Below, in pieces: positions 61,101 through 64,000 of a stretch of DNA of 64,000 bases (positions within the stretch are counted from its first letter, which is position 1; each line of letters begins with the position of its first letter). Under the pieces are notes generated by a model, which ran no database searches, was not told the origin of the DNA, and saw only the letters and a program-made list of their open reading frames with translations. The stretch comes from Erpobdella octoculata (Eukaryota; Annelida; Clitellata; Hirudinida; Erpobdellidae). The position numbers and the translations under genes were made by a program. The stretch is taken from NCBI GenBank assembly GCA_963978895.1, contig OZ022245.1:23450968-23514967 (forward strand), in the 5' to 3' direction.

Positions 61101-62088
61101 TGATGACAACTATGATTTAAACAAATTTAAGTTTCATTTTAAAAAATTTTTCTGTTCATCTATTAAAGTGTGATGTCTGTAAAATAACTGAAGTTTTTAG
61201 AACAATCAATGAAAGCAAAGTTGGACTTGCAAGAAATTGAAGAAAGACACAACGAATTGACGAAGCTCGAAAAAAGCATTCAAGAAGTGAGAGACCTCTT
61301 TGTCGACCTATCAGTGATCGTCATGCAACAGGTAATCATCTGCTTGTGTTCAGGTGTGTATAAGGGAATCTTGATGTTCGGGTGCGTATGGGAGGATTTC
61401 GATGTTCAGGTGTGTATGGGGGGATTTCAGGTGTTCAGGTGTACAAGGAGAAGCCTAACATTTTTTTATGTAGCTTACGTAGTTGGATTTTACGATATAA
61501 AATTAAATAACAATTCAATCTTTTCTTGCTCATCTGTTTCTTTTAGTTACGATGAATGATTGATTATTAGGAGTTTCATAGTTTCAGTAATATCAAGAAA
61601 TCATTGAGTTTTATATTTGGCTCAATTAAATCCATATGGAACTACTTTTTATTTGAAACATTTAAAATTATTTTTAATGTTTTATCATTATTAATAAAAT
61701 TCAAATTAGGGTGAGATGATTGACAGGATCGAGGCCAATATGGATCAGACACGGGACTATGTTGAGGCAAGCGTCAAACATACTCAGAAAGCCGTTCAAA
61801 GTCAGAGTAAAGCCCGAAAAGTAAGTATTTTCAAGTTTTATTTTTACTGAACAGTTTTTCTTTATTAATGTATGTTTTCTCAATATAATTACACTTTACA
61901 GAAATAATAATTTTTTAAAAGTAATAATCTTCCTAATTATGGATAATTAATTGTTAGTCATATCATATCGTTAGCTAATCTATGTCGTTTGTTTTTCATA
62001 ACAGAAGAAGATGTGCATAATTGGATGCATAGTCATTGCAGTCCTCATTTTAGTTATCATCATCACTCTCTCGATAGTCGTGAAATGA
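28926..62088 (+). CDS. STX1: Syntaxin-1-type plasma-membrane t-SNARE (Qa), complete
   Basis: Ten exons join without a frame error: 28926-28973, 29113-29223, 56789-56888, 58341-58415, 58693-58796, 59943-60051, 60913-60990, 61201-61331, 61710-61820 and 62005-62088. They give 951 nt including stop, or 316 aa (family about 290). Order: N-peptide MPKDRLTEFLRTAK (Munc18-binding DR-type motif), acidic linker, Habc bundle (VEEIRSNITLLQ through RLVMTLHI), then the SNARE motif from about residue 205 with QGEMIDRIEANM carrying the zero-layer Gln. A Lys-rich juxtamembrane patch (SKARKKK) and a C-terminal membrane anchor (CIIGCIVIAVLILVIIITLS) follow. It would mediate vesicle fusion at the plasma membrane. 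Intron 2 is about 27.6 kb and full of transposons. Exons 1-2 are joined to the rest by phase and motif, not by proximity. Confidence 0.9.
29113..29223 (+). CDS. STX1: Syntaxin exon 2 (acidic linker)
   Basis: Acceptor CTATCAG|GAAGAT, donor TGTGAG|GTTGTT, phase 0 both sides. It encodes EDNEKENLEISLKMPLKFKK to EIILCE. It is longer and less conserved than the usual linker before VEEIR, so this is the least certain exon. Confidence 0.65.
29724..29744. repeat. (TA)n microsatellite
   Basis: About ten TA steps near the start of syntaxin intron 2. Confidence 0.9.
30292..30483 (+). pseudogene. BED-type zinc-finger fragment
   Basis: The ORF starts MPRHRGQIWEYFEEE, then LARCKVCRKQYQFNDGNTTG and MRGHLK. 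The W...F aromatic pair, CxxC and first His follow the BED finger of hAT transposases and ZBED genes. The expected second His is missing (HLKISRG), and the frame stops soon after. It is probably a relic 5' end of a hAT gene rather than a working finger. Confidence 0.65.
30940..31437 (-). pseudogene. PIF1/Helitron helicase fragment
   Basis: The minus-strand reading gives FGDLLQLSP-like debris, then GRPHLWRILRLVELKQNMRY, GDTTFKDILNALRVGKLTSE, FAIDAALHIYPTNDQVKAQN and FRSRGVQMHRINAQDK. These are PIF1-type superfamily 1B helicase motifs as found in Helitron RepHel proteins. The frame is broken at least once near 31230. Walker A is absent. Confidence 0.8.
31503..31545. repeat. (TC)n microsatellite
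   Basis: Pure dinucleotide run followed by degenerate TTTC steps. Confidence 0.95.
31742..31785. repeat. 15-bp inverted repeat, 14-nt loop
   Basis: ATTCGGTCAAATATC and its exact reverse complement surround GACATTACGTGTGA. Confidence 0.85.
31972..32005. repeat. 34-bp perfect palindrome
   Basis: TTCATCGATAGTAACAA is followed directly by its reverse complement, with no spacer. Confidence 0.9.
32006..33357. other. Syntaxin intron, no gene seen
   Basis: AT-rich DNA. A fragment at 32671-32735 shares the ACTAGCGGGGTACCC head with the repeat at 27075. Confidence 0.5.
33358..34101 (-). CDS. Unrecognised modular protein, module M1
   Basis: A 247-codon open frame I cannot assign to a known family. 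Order: ERVGNTVFTSVNGLSQCMIS, AKLTYPLNQGQQNPGNMQGP, a Gly/Arg/Pro tract of RGGPRAG steps, then three acidic repeats (DISQDEEGCLKKLFEELSPV, ISEDEDCCLKKLFESEEPIP, DISEEDGCLKKMLPENMG). No signal peptide or membrane helix is seen. The tract is far more GC-rich than its surroundings. It looks nuclear or RNA-binding in composition, but that is inference. A near-identical partial copy follows at 34349-34924. It lies antisense in the syntaxin intron. Exon limits are unknown, so the true start may differ. Confidence 0.5.
   Translation of the reverse strand: MDNMCVCERVGNTVFTSVNGLSQCMISAKLTYPLNQGQQNPGNMQGPQRGGRGGPRARGRGGPRAGRRGGPGGRGNNQRRAGAGGIDQRRGRGRGDRVRRAEDFDISQDEEGCLKKLFEELSPVMPEETNQKSVPVFTEYQDIIPVFSEDISEDEDCCLKKLFESEEPIPVMPSEIENLLLMLEELNKYEKEKLVSTVSTEETNQKLLSQDMASTSKMTVTVLSEVKDLDISEEDGCLKKMLPENMG
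33734..35123. repeat. ~0.7-kb direct tandem duplication
   Basis: 33734-34418 and 34419-35123 are near identical from GGACTCAGTTCTTCAAAC to CATTACTTTTGCA. They differ mainly by one 27-bp step in the GC-rich tract and small indels. Confidence 0.9.
34349..34924 (-). CDS. Unrecognised modular protein, module M2 (tandem copy)
   Basis: A second copy of M1 from the same duplication. It keeps VGN...CMISAKL, the RGGPRARG tract with one extra 27-bp step, and the first acidic repeat. The duplication breakpoint then diverts the frame into unrelated residues and it stops. It extends upstream to MNRFRDEFPCLIMAKSITLE. Confidence 0.45.
   Translation of the reverse strand: MNRFRDEFPCLIMAKSITLESLKSIMRITNGFSDNITKMDNMCVCERVGNTVFTSANGLSQCMISAKLTYPLNQGQQNPGNMQGPQRGGRGGPRARGRGGPRARGRGGPRAGRRGGPGGRGNNQRRAGAGGIDQRRGRGRGDRVRRAEDFDISQDEEGCLKKLFEELSPAKVMILLLLLISATRSTEQYWK
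35432..35565 (-). mobile_element. Fragment of the 23860-26968 transposon family
   Basis: The reverse complement matches about 26760-26915 with few differences (CCACCCTTCCAACTCATCGT). No TIR remains. Confidence 0.8.
35566..37019. other. Syntaxin intron, no gene recognised
   Basis: Plus-strand reading near 35680-35880 has a protein-like stretch (DFAEENNLGLAIKTKGLTIT) with later stops, possibly a retroelement relic. The remainder shows nothing I can support. Confidence 0.35.
37262..37700 (-). pseudogene. LINE reverse-transcriptase fragment
   Basis: Minus-strand LHASFGLSGLTLSWLRSYLS, then CGVPQGSVLGPILFSLYISY and YIDDTQVYGHC. GVPQGSVLGPxLF and the Y-x-DD box identify palm motifs of a CR1/jockey-like RT. 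The second residue of the usual YADD is Ile. About 140 codons survive. Confidence 0.85.
38194..39060 (-). pseudogene. hAT (ZMYM1/DUF4371-like) transposase remnant
   Basis: Read 5'-3' on the minus strand: PQNAKYMSPLIQNEVIQLIA (start of DUF4371), a frameshift, QCYDGASVMSGGKGGVQNIL, NNFFSLCEHLYVFF, RLLAQGxTGHYQSA and NREEILQTLEIVANLEKALA. This is the canonical order of the hAT catalytic region in ZMYM1-like proteins. Several stops and frameshifts break it. It is cut by the start of the 3.6-kb duplication at about 38440. Confidence 0.8.
40412..41345 (-). pseudogene. Uncharacterised DDE-like transposon protein, copy 1
   Basis: It begins MAIRESSQINSKGECMFQHC. Blocks PVYFTLQIPDENELIVHMFS, REKHLDAMNKMEQEVYES, RRDIIYLDATDSIVKRRKAP, FPLATFITNSHHSASIKNFL and RPRLLICDGFIVIL follow, then HRCLSHIMKNAKKVCKQN. 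LDATGSIV..LxICDG..HxCxSHxMK is an order I know from unannotated invertebrate transposon proteins. The two Asp could be catalytic. A stop in SYYI*GDARRRL and frameshifts are shared by both copies, so decay preceded duplication. Confidence 0.65.
41585..42093 (-). pseudogene. Modular segment joined to a CENP-B/Tc5-type HTH remnant, copy 1
   Basis: From 42093 down: KAKYSFGNTLKALQSQEAIG, NIIVPVGEYDCVVSSRLVPE, HQENPEQNPEPQQNP, then GC-rich tracts, then RLAFDIAKSVGINYRSKMAG and WLSGYFTRYPDLSIHAP. The last block is the second HTH of Tigger/pogo/jerky proteins (AG-K-W-GF--R-P-LS). Frames are broken between the halves here. Confidence 0.65.
42300..42554 (-). pseudogene. hAT remnant, duplicated copy
   Basis: The same 84-residue open frame as in copy 1 (MAKDDKLRRISQNMPQNAKY...), further truncated by the 165-bp deletion. 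Confidence 0.8.
43919..44852 (-). pseudogene. Uncharacterised DDE-like transposon protein, copy 2
   Basis: Same lesions and blocks as copy 1, offset by about 3507 bp. Confidence 0.65.
45090..45734 (-). CDS. Open fusion of modular segment and CENP-B/Tc5-type HTH, copy 2
   Basis: A 214-codon frame stays open from MFLKDNPRKILLTPQEKGGI through RGGPRAGVMPLSKKFKHVGT, KAKYSFGNTLKALQSQEAIG and CVVSSRLVPEHQENPEQNPE. It then runs through basic Arg/Gly stretches into RLAFDIAKSVGINYRSKMAG and GYFTRYPDLSIHAPQGTNLL. The HTH block belongs to the DNA-binding half of pogo/Tigger transposases and CENP-B. Strong splice-like signals lie inside the frame: an acceptor at 45595 and a donor GTAG|GTGAGT at 45515. 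The mature product is therefore uncertain. Confidence 0.45.
   Translation of the reverse strand: MFLKDNPRKILLTPQEKGGIEEGRGGPRAGVMPLSKKFKHVGTIPYSKAKYSFGNTLKALQSQEAIGNIIVPVGEYDCVVSSRLVPEHQENPEQNPEPQQNPPRGEGRGWPRAGPARRINQRAGRRYNPIGGRKTTERRHWRRKARWTEGRRERIHSTKRRLAFDIAKSVGINYRSKMAGKNWLSGYFTRYPDLSIHAPQGTNLLSTDPKFGSS
45795..46100 (-). pseudogene. hAT transposase fragment (C-terminal half)
   Basis: Minus-strand MIGLIFALVIAAVSHPYFKV, RWLP, then SESNDSAYKVEAYQYLNDPL and HDMNQLKR. ALxxAxxHPxFKxRWLP followed by an acidic run and a short helix before the dimerisation domain is typical of ZBED-like hAT. It follows the 46.9-47.3 kb fragment on the same strand with modular sequence between them. Confidence 0.7.
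46118..46520 (-). CDS. Module M5, bounded by splice-like signals
   Basis: Reads RVQELVGNSFFEHYILSARL, TVCQRPQANQQANLQASQLE, GPGHNQEDQENPAEGLLQGG, then a Gly-rich tract (GGRGLGGHGRQAKGK) and an acidic end with FEEDPVHTPKSPDADILMTP. It starts after a good acceptor (TTTATTTCTACAG) and ends at a consensus donor (CCG|GTAAGT), so it could be an exon of 403 nt. No known domain. It sits between two pieces of a hAT gene. Confidence 0.5.
46587..46850. repeat. Third partial copy of hAT-end sequence
   Basis: Matches about 39115-39400 (GGGGGCCTGATCAAAACTGG ... CAGCTGATATACA). The G-rich runs look like terminal or subterminal sequence of the hAT element. Confidence 0.8.
46870..47340 (-). pseudogene. hAT (ZBED-like) transposase fragment
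   Basis: Minus-strand YVLVTYLIDDRHYADSCAVD, then KKKVTTIATDNARNVTAAVD and CHTLHMHYSL. The TDNARNVxAAV...CxAHxLxL block holds the second catalytic Asp of ZBED-type hAT transposases. Frames are broken outside this segment. Confidence 0.75.
47445..47640 (-). pseudogene. HALSGCD-type fragment with a GC-rich modular insert
   Basis: Minus-strand ISQQLSARITQRLLVIHALS, GCDSTFSMIG, stop, GKSTVFERLSSLISSVQVLG, then GRGARWAEGRR. HAxSGCDTTSxxxGxGK is a motif I know from unannotated invertebrate transposon proteins. The last eleven residues come from the same GC-rich tract as the modular family (47445-47485). Confidence 0.55.
47743..48370 (-). other. Minus-strand coding debris, unrecognised
   Basis: Short frames (for example DLKAAFKDNDILNFFRHLCP) separated by stops. 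Probably transposon-derived given the context. No domain is named. Confidence 0.3.
48548..48960 (-). pseudogene. Ulp1/C48-like peptidase end plus PHD finger
   Basis: Minus-strand VQQL, stop, IRPIGGNNCGHFAIAFAAAV, SFDQETLRIQILDAFREGKF, then IYCNCRLNYM, MIQCDRCDKWFHMER. NNCGxFAIAFA matches the catalytic-Cys block of C48-like peptidases carried by large DNA transposons. CxC...MIQCDxCxxWFH is a PHD finger. Its last Cys is lost (HMER for HxxC), and an in-frame stop precedes the peptidase block. Confidence 0.7.
49345..49976 (-). CDS. Modular family segments M6-M8
   Basis: An open frame from 49960 to 49556 runs NGQSCVISSRLIVPQRQPQE, NPANPPGERGGIEEGRGGPR, KAKYSFGNTLKALEAQEAIG, CVVSSRHVPEPQENPEQNPE. 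A second frame (49677-49345) gives ELACVISSRLVLPEQPQENP. Splice-like sites flank short pieces: acceptor before 49976 with donor after 49936, and acceptor before 49757 with donor after 49678. Splicing 49936 to 49757 would break the frame, whereas read-through keeps it. Function unknown. Confidence 0.45.
50040..50185 (-). pseudogene. PIF1 helicase piece, duplicated
   Basis: Near-identical to about 31115-31265: ALRVGKLTSEHV, a truncated copy that ends abruptly against an acidic module of the unknown family. Confidence 0.8.
50189..50830 (-). pseudogene. Modular family segments M9 and M10
   Basis: From 50805 down: ESVGNSFLGSCIISTRLAVP, EEEPQENPAGNKGLQ, stop, GIHGPRAGGRGYIQPRAGAG, GVRRAEGLEISDDEEGDLEK, MFESDVELSPILSERLEKLF, then VQYDPVHTEENKEKTSLPVQ. 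A second acidic repeat, RRAEGLEISVDEGGDLY, follows. The TGA replaces an Arg codon present in M1, so at least this copy looks broken. It keeps the same three-part order as M1. Confidence 0.5.
50990..51330. repeat. Two dispersed duplicates
   Basis: 50990-51070 matches 35090-35165, and 51190-51330 matches 47278-47420, both with minor changes. Confidence 0.75.
51331..52680. other. Syntaxin intron, no gene recognised
   Basis: Only short broken frames. Nothing supported. Confidence 0.4.
52681..53500 (-). pseudogene. YqaJ-type recombinase/exonuclease remnant
   Basis: Minus-strand GEIAVAEQLTRSARQSCLEC, RSLLKRLMGSMRAIQWGITH, then after a frameshift MGCIGASPDGIIDDDVS. A gap follows, then CQYYHQIQGNLYLTNRSMCD and LVVWTP. 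GASPDGxI and YYxQxQGxLxxTxxxxCDxVVxTP are the core motifs of YqaJ domains (PD-(D/E)XK nucleases), here from a transposon. Stops and frameshifts separate the parts. Confidence 0.82.
54300..54370. mobile_element. hAT-type terminal sequence
   Basis: GCGGTGGTTCTCAACCTTTT followed by GGCACGGAGGCACACTT resembles common hAT ends. The hAT coding relic starts about 160 bp away. Confidence 0.5.
54530..54932 (-). pseudogene. hAT (ZBED5/SCAND3-like) transposase fragment
   Basis: Minus-strand FDRAQLASYKVAEIIAQQMK, AHTISESLILPACL, IQDMSKDIKENVMQKLRTCE, FAIQVDESTDISGKKQLLGF and IRFVNDDETIEQFLCCKGL. LQxDESTDxSGxxQLLxFxR holds the first catalytic Asp of this hAT clade. A frameshift lies near 54745. An LTR is inserted at its upstream side. 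Confidence 0.85.
54933..55221 (+). mobile_element. Solo LTR with 5-bp target duplication
   Basis: 289 bp beginning TGTCAGG and ending GTAACA. The flank CTTTG occurs at both 54928-54932 and 55222-55226. A TATATATA box (about 55065) and TTAATAAAG polyadenylation-like signal (about 55142) lie in the expected order. Orientation is inferred from those two signals. Internal retrotransposon sequence is absent. Confidence 0.8.
55340..56090 (-). pseudogene. Helitron replicase N-terminal (Helitron-like) domain remnant
   Basis: Minus-strand ICQFCDAKHFIDEHLPDGKF, TRCCRKGKVRLPKP, HPSFLLSMLSDSDNPNYYFR, NHIRSYSNALSFASMGAKII, RGPYVFNINCHT. After a frame change come LHENQEREAKEASGTGQRIP and DQRRYKEPTSNEIVMVLL. 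CxxC...GKFxxCCxKGKVxLP and IRxYNxALxFxSxGAKI are signatures of the domain preceding the Helitron Rep. Confidence 0.87.
56449..56788. other. End of syntaxin intron 2
   Basis: A short minus-strand frame here has no recognised domain. The acceptor of syntaxin exon 3 closes the intron. Confidence 0.4.
56789..56888 (+). CDS. STX1: Syntaxin exon 3 (Ha helix)
   Basis: Acceptor AATTTTAG|GTTGAA, donor GTGAAA|GTTTGA. It encodes VEEIRSNITLLQVKVKEVKK and LQSSILSVPHSGE, matching the first Habc helix. An intron of about 27.6 kb precedes it. Confidence 0.88.
57023..57533. mobile_element. MITE with 18-bp terminal inverted repeats
   Basis: GGGGCTGTCCATAAAGTA at the left and its reverse complement (one mismatch) at 57516-57533. 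Subterminal CCCCCTCCCC runs and TGTCACA motifs occur on both sides. A 38-bp direct repeat is internal (about 57238-57315). No ORF. It lies in the syntaxin intron between exons 3 and 4. No clear target duplication. Confidence 0.75.
57967..58103. repeat. (TCTA)n microsatellite
   Basis: Over 30 tetramers with one ATAATATC interruption. Confidence 0.97.
58341..58415 (+). CDS. STX1: Syntaxin exon 4
   Basis: Acceptor TTTTTTAG|AAATAC, donor TTAAAG|GTGAGT. It encodes IRQSLDDVMIEIKKLSKVIQ and KQLK. Confidence 0.9.
58693..58796 (+). CDS. STX1: Syntaxin exon 5
   Basis: Acceptor GAACAG|AGCTTG, donor TTACAG|GTTGTT. It encodes ELEVKIKEDESANEELIKKG to ADLRMKKLQ. The ADLRxxKxQ motif is diagnostic. Confidence 0.92.
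59943..60051 (+). CDS. STX1: Syntaxin exon 6 (Hc helix)
   Basis: Acceptor ATCTGTAG|CATACG, donor CACATAG|GTTAGT. It encodes HTTLLKTFRDTMSDYSDCQV and REQCKKRL. Confidence 0.92.
60258..60893. repeat. 19-bp minisatellite, ~33 copies
   Basis: Unit ATGATGATACTCTATTCAC. A C/G variant (ATTGAC) is clustered in two runs. It ends 20 bp before the acceptor of syntaxin exon 7. Confidence 0.95.
60913..60990 (+). CDS. STX1: Syntaxin exon 7
   Basis: Acceptor TTTCACAG|CAAAAC, donor CATGTAG|GTATTC. It encodes AKQDVTDEEVEDFIEKGSNQ and IFAEHV. The earlier GT at CAT|GTAGGT would break the frame. Confidence 0.9.
61201..61331 (+). CDS. STX1: Syntaxin exon 8 (SNARE motif, first half)
   Basis: Acceptor GTTTTTAG|AACAAT, donor CAACAG|GTAATC. 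It encodes EQSMKAKLDLQEIEERHNEL through LFVDLSVIVMQQ. Confidence 0.93.
61710..61820 (+). CDS. STX1: Syntaxin exon 9 (SNARE motif, second half)
   Basis: Acceptor AAATTAG|GGTGAG, donor CGAAAA|GTAAGT. It encodes GEMIDRIEANMDQTRDYVEA to QSKARK. Confidence 0.95.
62005..62088 (+). CDS. STX1: Syntaxin exon 10 (membrane anchor)
   Basis: Acceptor ATAACAG|AAGAAG. It encodes KKM and a hydrophobic anchor ending SIVVK, then TGA at 62086-62088. Confidence 0.94.
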   Translation, partial: KKMCIIGCIVIAVLILVIIITLSIVVK

Positions 62089-63130
62089 AGAATGGACCTG
62101 CCTGCTGTCGTCGTGTGTCAACGTCCTCTGGGAATCTATAAAAAAGAACCGGGATTTCCTCTTTGTATTTTCAAGCATTTTGTTTGTAACTTATACTTGC
62201 CACGTGCCTTGAATAAGATGGTTCCTTTTCTTAGTCATTTTTGAATTTAACTTTTCAGAAGGAGATGAGCTGTTTTCTCAGTGTTTCTTTTGAAGATTTA
62301 TTTTTGTAGTCTTATAGGCTATCGGCAACAAACCAGCTGCAAGGTTGTTGTAAACATCGTATATGTTTATTTTTGTTAGTATTTATTGGAAAAACATGAT
62401 CGTGTTTAGACCTTAGAATGAATAATTGTGTACGTCGTAAGCGTAAGTGAAACAGTTTTTTTTAAAAATGGTTTGTAGTTTCATGTGCCTTTGCTGTCCG
62501 CTCAACGTTTCTTTCATATTTAAGTTATAATTTTTATTCTGTGACGTCTTACCTGCAGTTTTTCTTAATTTGCAGTTGTTTCTTAATTGGCAATCAAGCT
62601 TACAACACTTACAACGATCTGCTTTTTAGAACAGAAAAGCTTAGAGAAGATAAAGTAGTTGTTTAGTGTGGTTAAAGAAATTAGTTTTTAAACTTTTCTC
62701 TGATGGTTCAAACTGTCATCTATTTTCCTAGGTTCGAAGTGCAGTTGAACTTTATAAAACCTATTTTGTGTTTATTCCATTTATAAGAAGAAGAGATTGG
62801 TACAACTACTCTTTTATTGCTGTTCCACGTTTATATAATTCAAATTCTGCATTGCTCATTTATAATTATTCAGGAATTTAAAACATCGCATAATAACCCA
62901 TTTTCTATCTCTCCAGTGACCATATCCATCATCGTTTCGGCTTACTTGGTCTAACTTGCACACTACTCCCCCCTGTAACATCATGGGTTTTTCATCTTCC
63001 GTAATCTGTTTTCTTCCATGACATTCTCAATTGTCTTTTCATTCAGAAGTGCTTCTTTTTTTTTTGTATGAACCAATTTATCATGTAAGAAAGAATAAAC
63101 TTATCTCAATCTTTTAAATCCAATAAATAG
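62089..63130 (+). other. STX1: Probable syntaxin 3' UTR
   Basis: No ORF. AATAAA hexamers at 63094-63099 and 63122-63127 are plausible polyadenylation signals. Confidence 0.5.
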
Positions 63131-64000
63131 ATCTACATGAAAGCTTTGATGATGATGATGATAAATGGAGATGGATGGATGGAAACCATAAAACGAGATC
63201 AGCTGTGACTTTTATAATGATGATGAATCTGCACAAATGAAATGTCTGACACGGTTGGTTGGTTAGTTGGAGCCGTCAAATGCAGATCAAACTCCAGCAA
63301 GAAAAATTTCTATCTAATGCAAAATTGAAAAAAATAAACGAGCCAAAAACATCAAGGCACAATTCAGGTCAAACGAAAAAGTGAGGTATTATCATTATCT
63401 GAGACGTAAAAGCTACTACAAGATCCCTGACGGCAAATTTTCATGAAAACTAAAAATCGCTCGTTCTACGATGAAGACGAAACTTTTCATACCAATCGGT
63501 TGCATTTTAATTAAACACACGAAAAAACGACGCGACTACACAGCAGTCAGTGCCGAGGAAACGAAAAAGAAATATAAATTATTTAATGCCATCGAAAGAA
63601 CAAAAAAATTGAAATTTTAATGCTGACCAGAGAAAAGAAGTTCAATCGATTTCACGAACTTATCAAACTAACTTGCGACTCACGAAAATACTGAAAAATG
63701 CTTGCATACAACAATCGAACAAGAAATGGAAAGATACAATGTAAAATCTATTCAAAAGGTTCACAGAGGTTGTGTGAACCTGAAAAGCTTGTACGTTGTA
63801 TTGCCCATGTATCGAAAAGTTACGTAACTCATAAGTGTCATTCGAAAATTAATCCTTGACTTGAAGAATTCTAGCAAAAAATATCTTTGGGAGGAACAAC
63901 GACGTTGGATCATAAATTCAATTTCTCGAAATGACTTTTTTTTTCAAATCATAAAGTTCAAAATCACTTAAATCAACAAGTTTTTGACTGCACAACACAG
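63131..64000. other. Downstream flank, no gene seen
   Basis: A short GAT-rich tract near 63150. Nothing else supported. Confidence 0.5.

Noticed and set aside
61209..61559. 116-aa ORF starting in syntaxin exon 8
   Set aside because: Only its first part is the exon; the rest reads through the donor into the intron.

Overview
The window is AT-rich, intron-rich metazoan nuclear DNA. It has GT-AG introns, many microsatellites and minisatellites, hAT, Helitron, LINE, LTR and TIR transposon remains, and three recognisable animal genes. Syndecan, a plasma-membrane syntaxin and an SLC4 bicarbonate transporter point to an invertebrate animal. I cannot name the phylum from sequence alone.

Layout. (1) 1287-12815, minus strand: the 5' half of an SLC4-family transporter (six exons, all splice phases consistent, cytoplasmic domain only). 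The membrane domain would lie left of position 1. One intron holds a 2.9 kb array of 69 copies of a 42-bp unit. Another holds a small Helitron with intact ends. (2) 12.9-20.2 kb: intergenic DNA with duplicated repeats, a LINE 3' remnant and a hAT remnant. (3) 20257-21863, minus strand: a complete small syndecan in five exons. (4) 22-28 kb: an 8-bp-TSD palindrome, one arm of a long-range inverted repeat, and a 3.1 kb DNA transposon with 20-bp terminal inverted repeats and a broken ORF of a widespread uncharacterised family. (5) 28926-62088, plus strand: a complete syntaxin-1-type gene in ten exons (316 aa predicted). Its second intron is about 27.6 kb.

That intron (29224-56788) is the accessory region. 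It is packed mainly with minus-strand remnants: PIF1/Helitron helicase, Helitron N-terminal domain, LINE reverse transcriptase, several hAT transposases, YqaJ nuclease, Ulp1-like peptidase plus PHD finger, a DDE-like protein, and a solo LTR with a perfect 5-bp target duplication. Interleaved is a repeated, unrecognised modular coding family (about 33.4-51 kb). Each module has a VGN...C[VI]IS[ST]RL...QENP segment, a GC-rich Gly-Arg-Pro tract (RGGPRAG type) and an acidic ISxDExxxLxKLFE segment. Modules abut transposon domains (Tc5/CENP-B HTH, hAT, PIF1). The region has been rebuilt by a 3.6 kb tandem duplication, a 0.7 kb tandem duplication and several smaller copies.

The three host genes are unrelated in pathway apart from membrane location. 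Nothing suggests an operon or coordinated system. The strongest candidates for something undescribed are the modular family in the syntaxin intron, the TIR element at 23.9-27.0 kb, and the 42-bp array with its higher-order code. All splice models are by eye. RNA-seq or homology searches could not be run.
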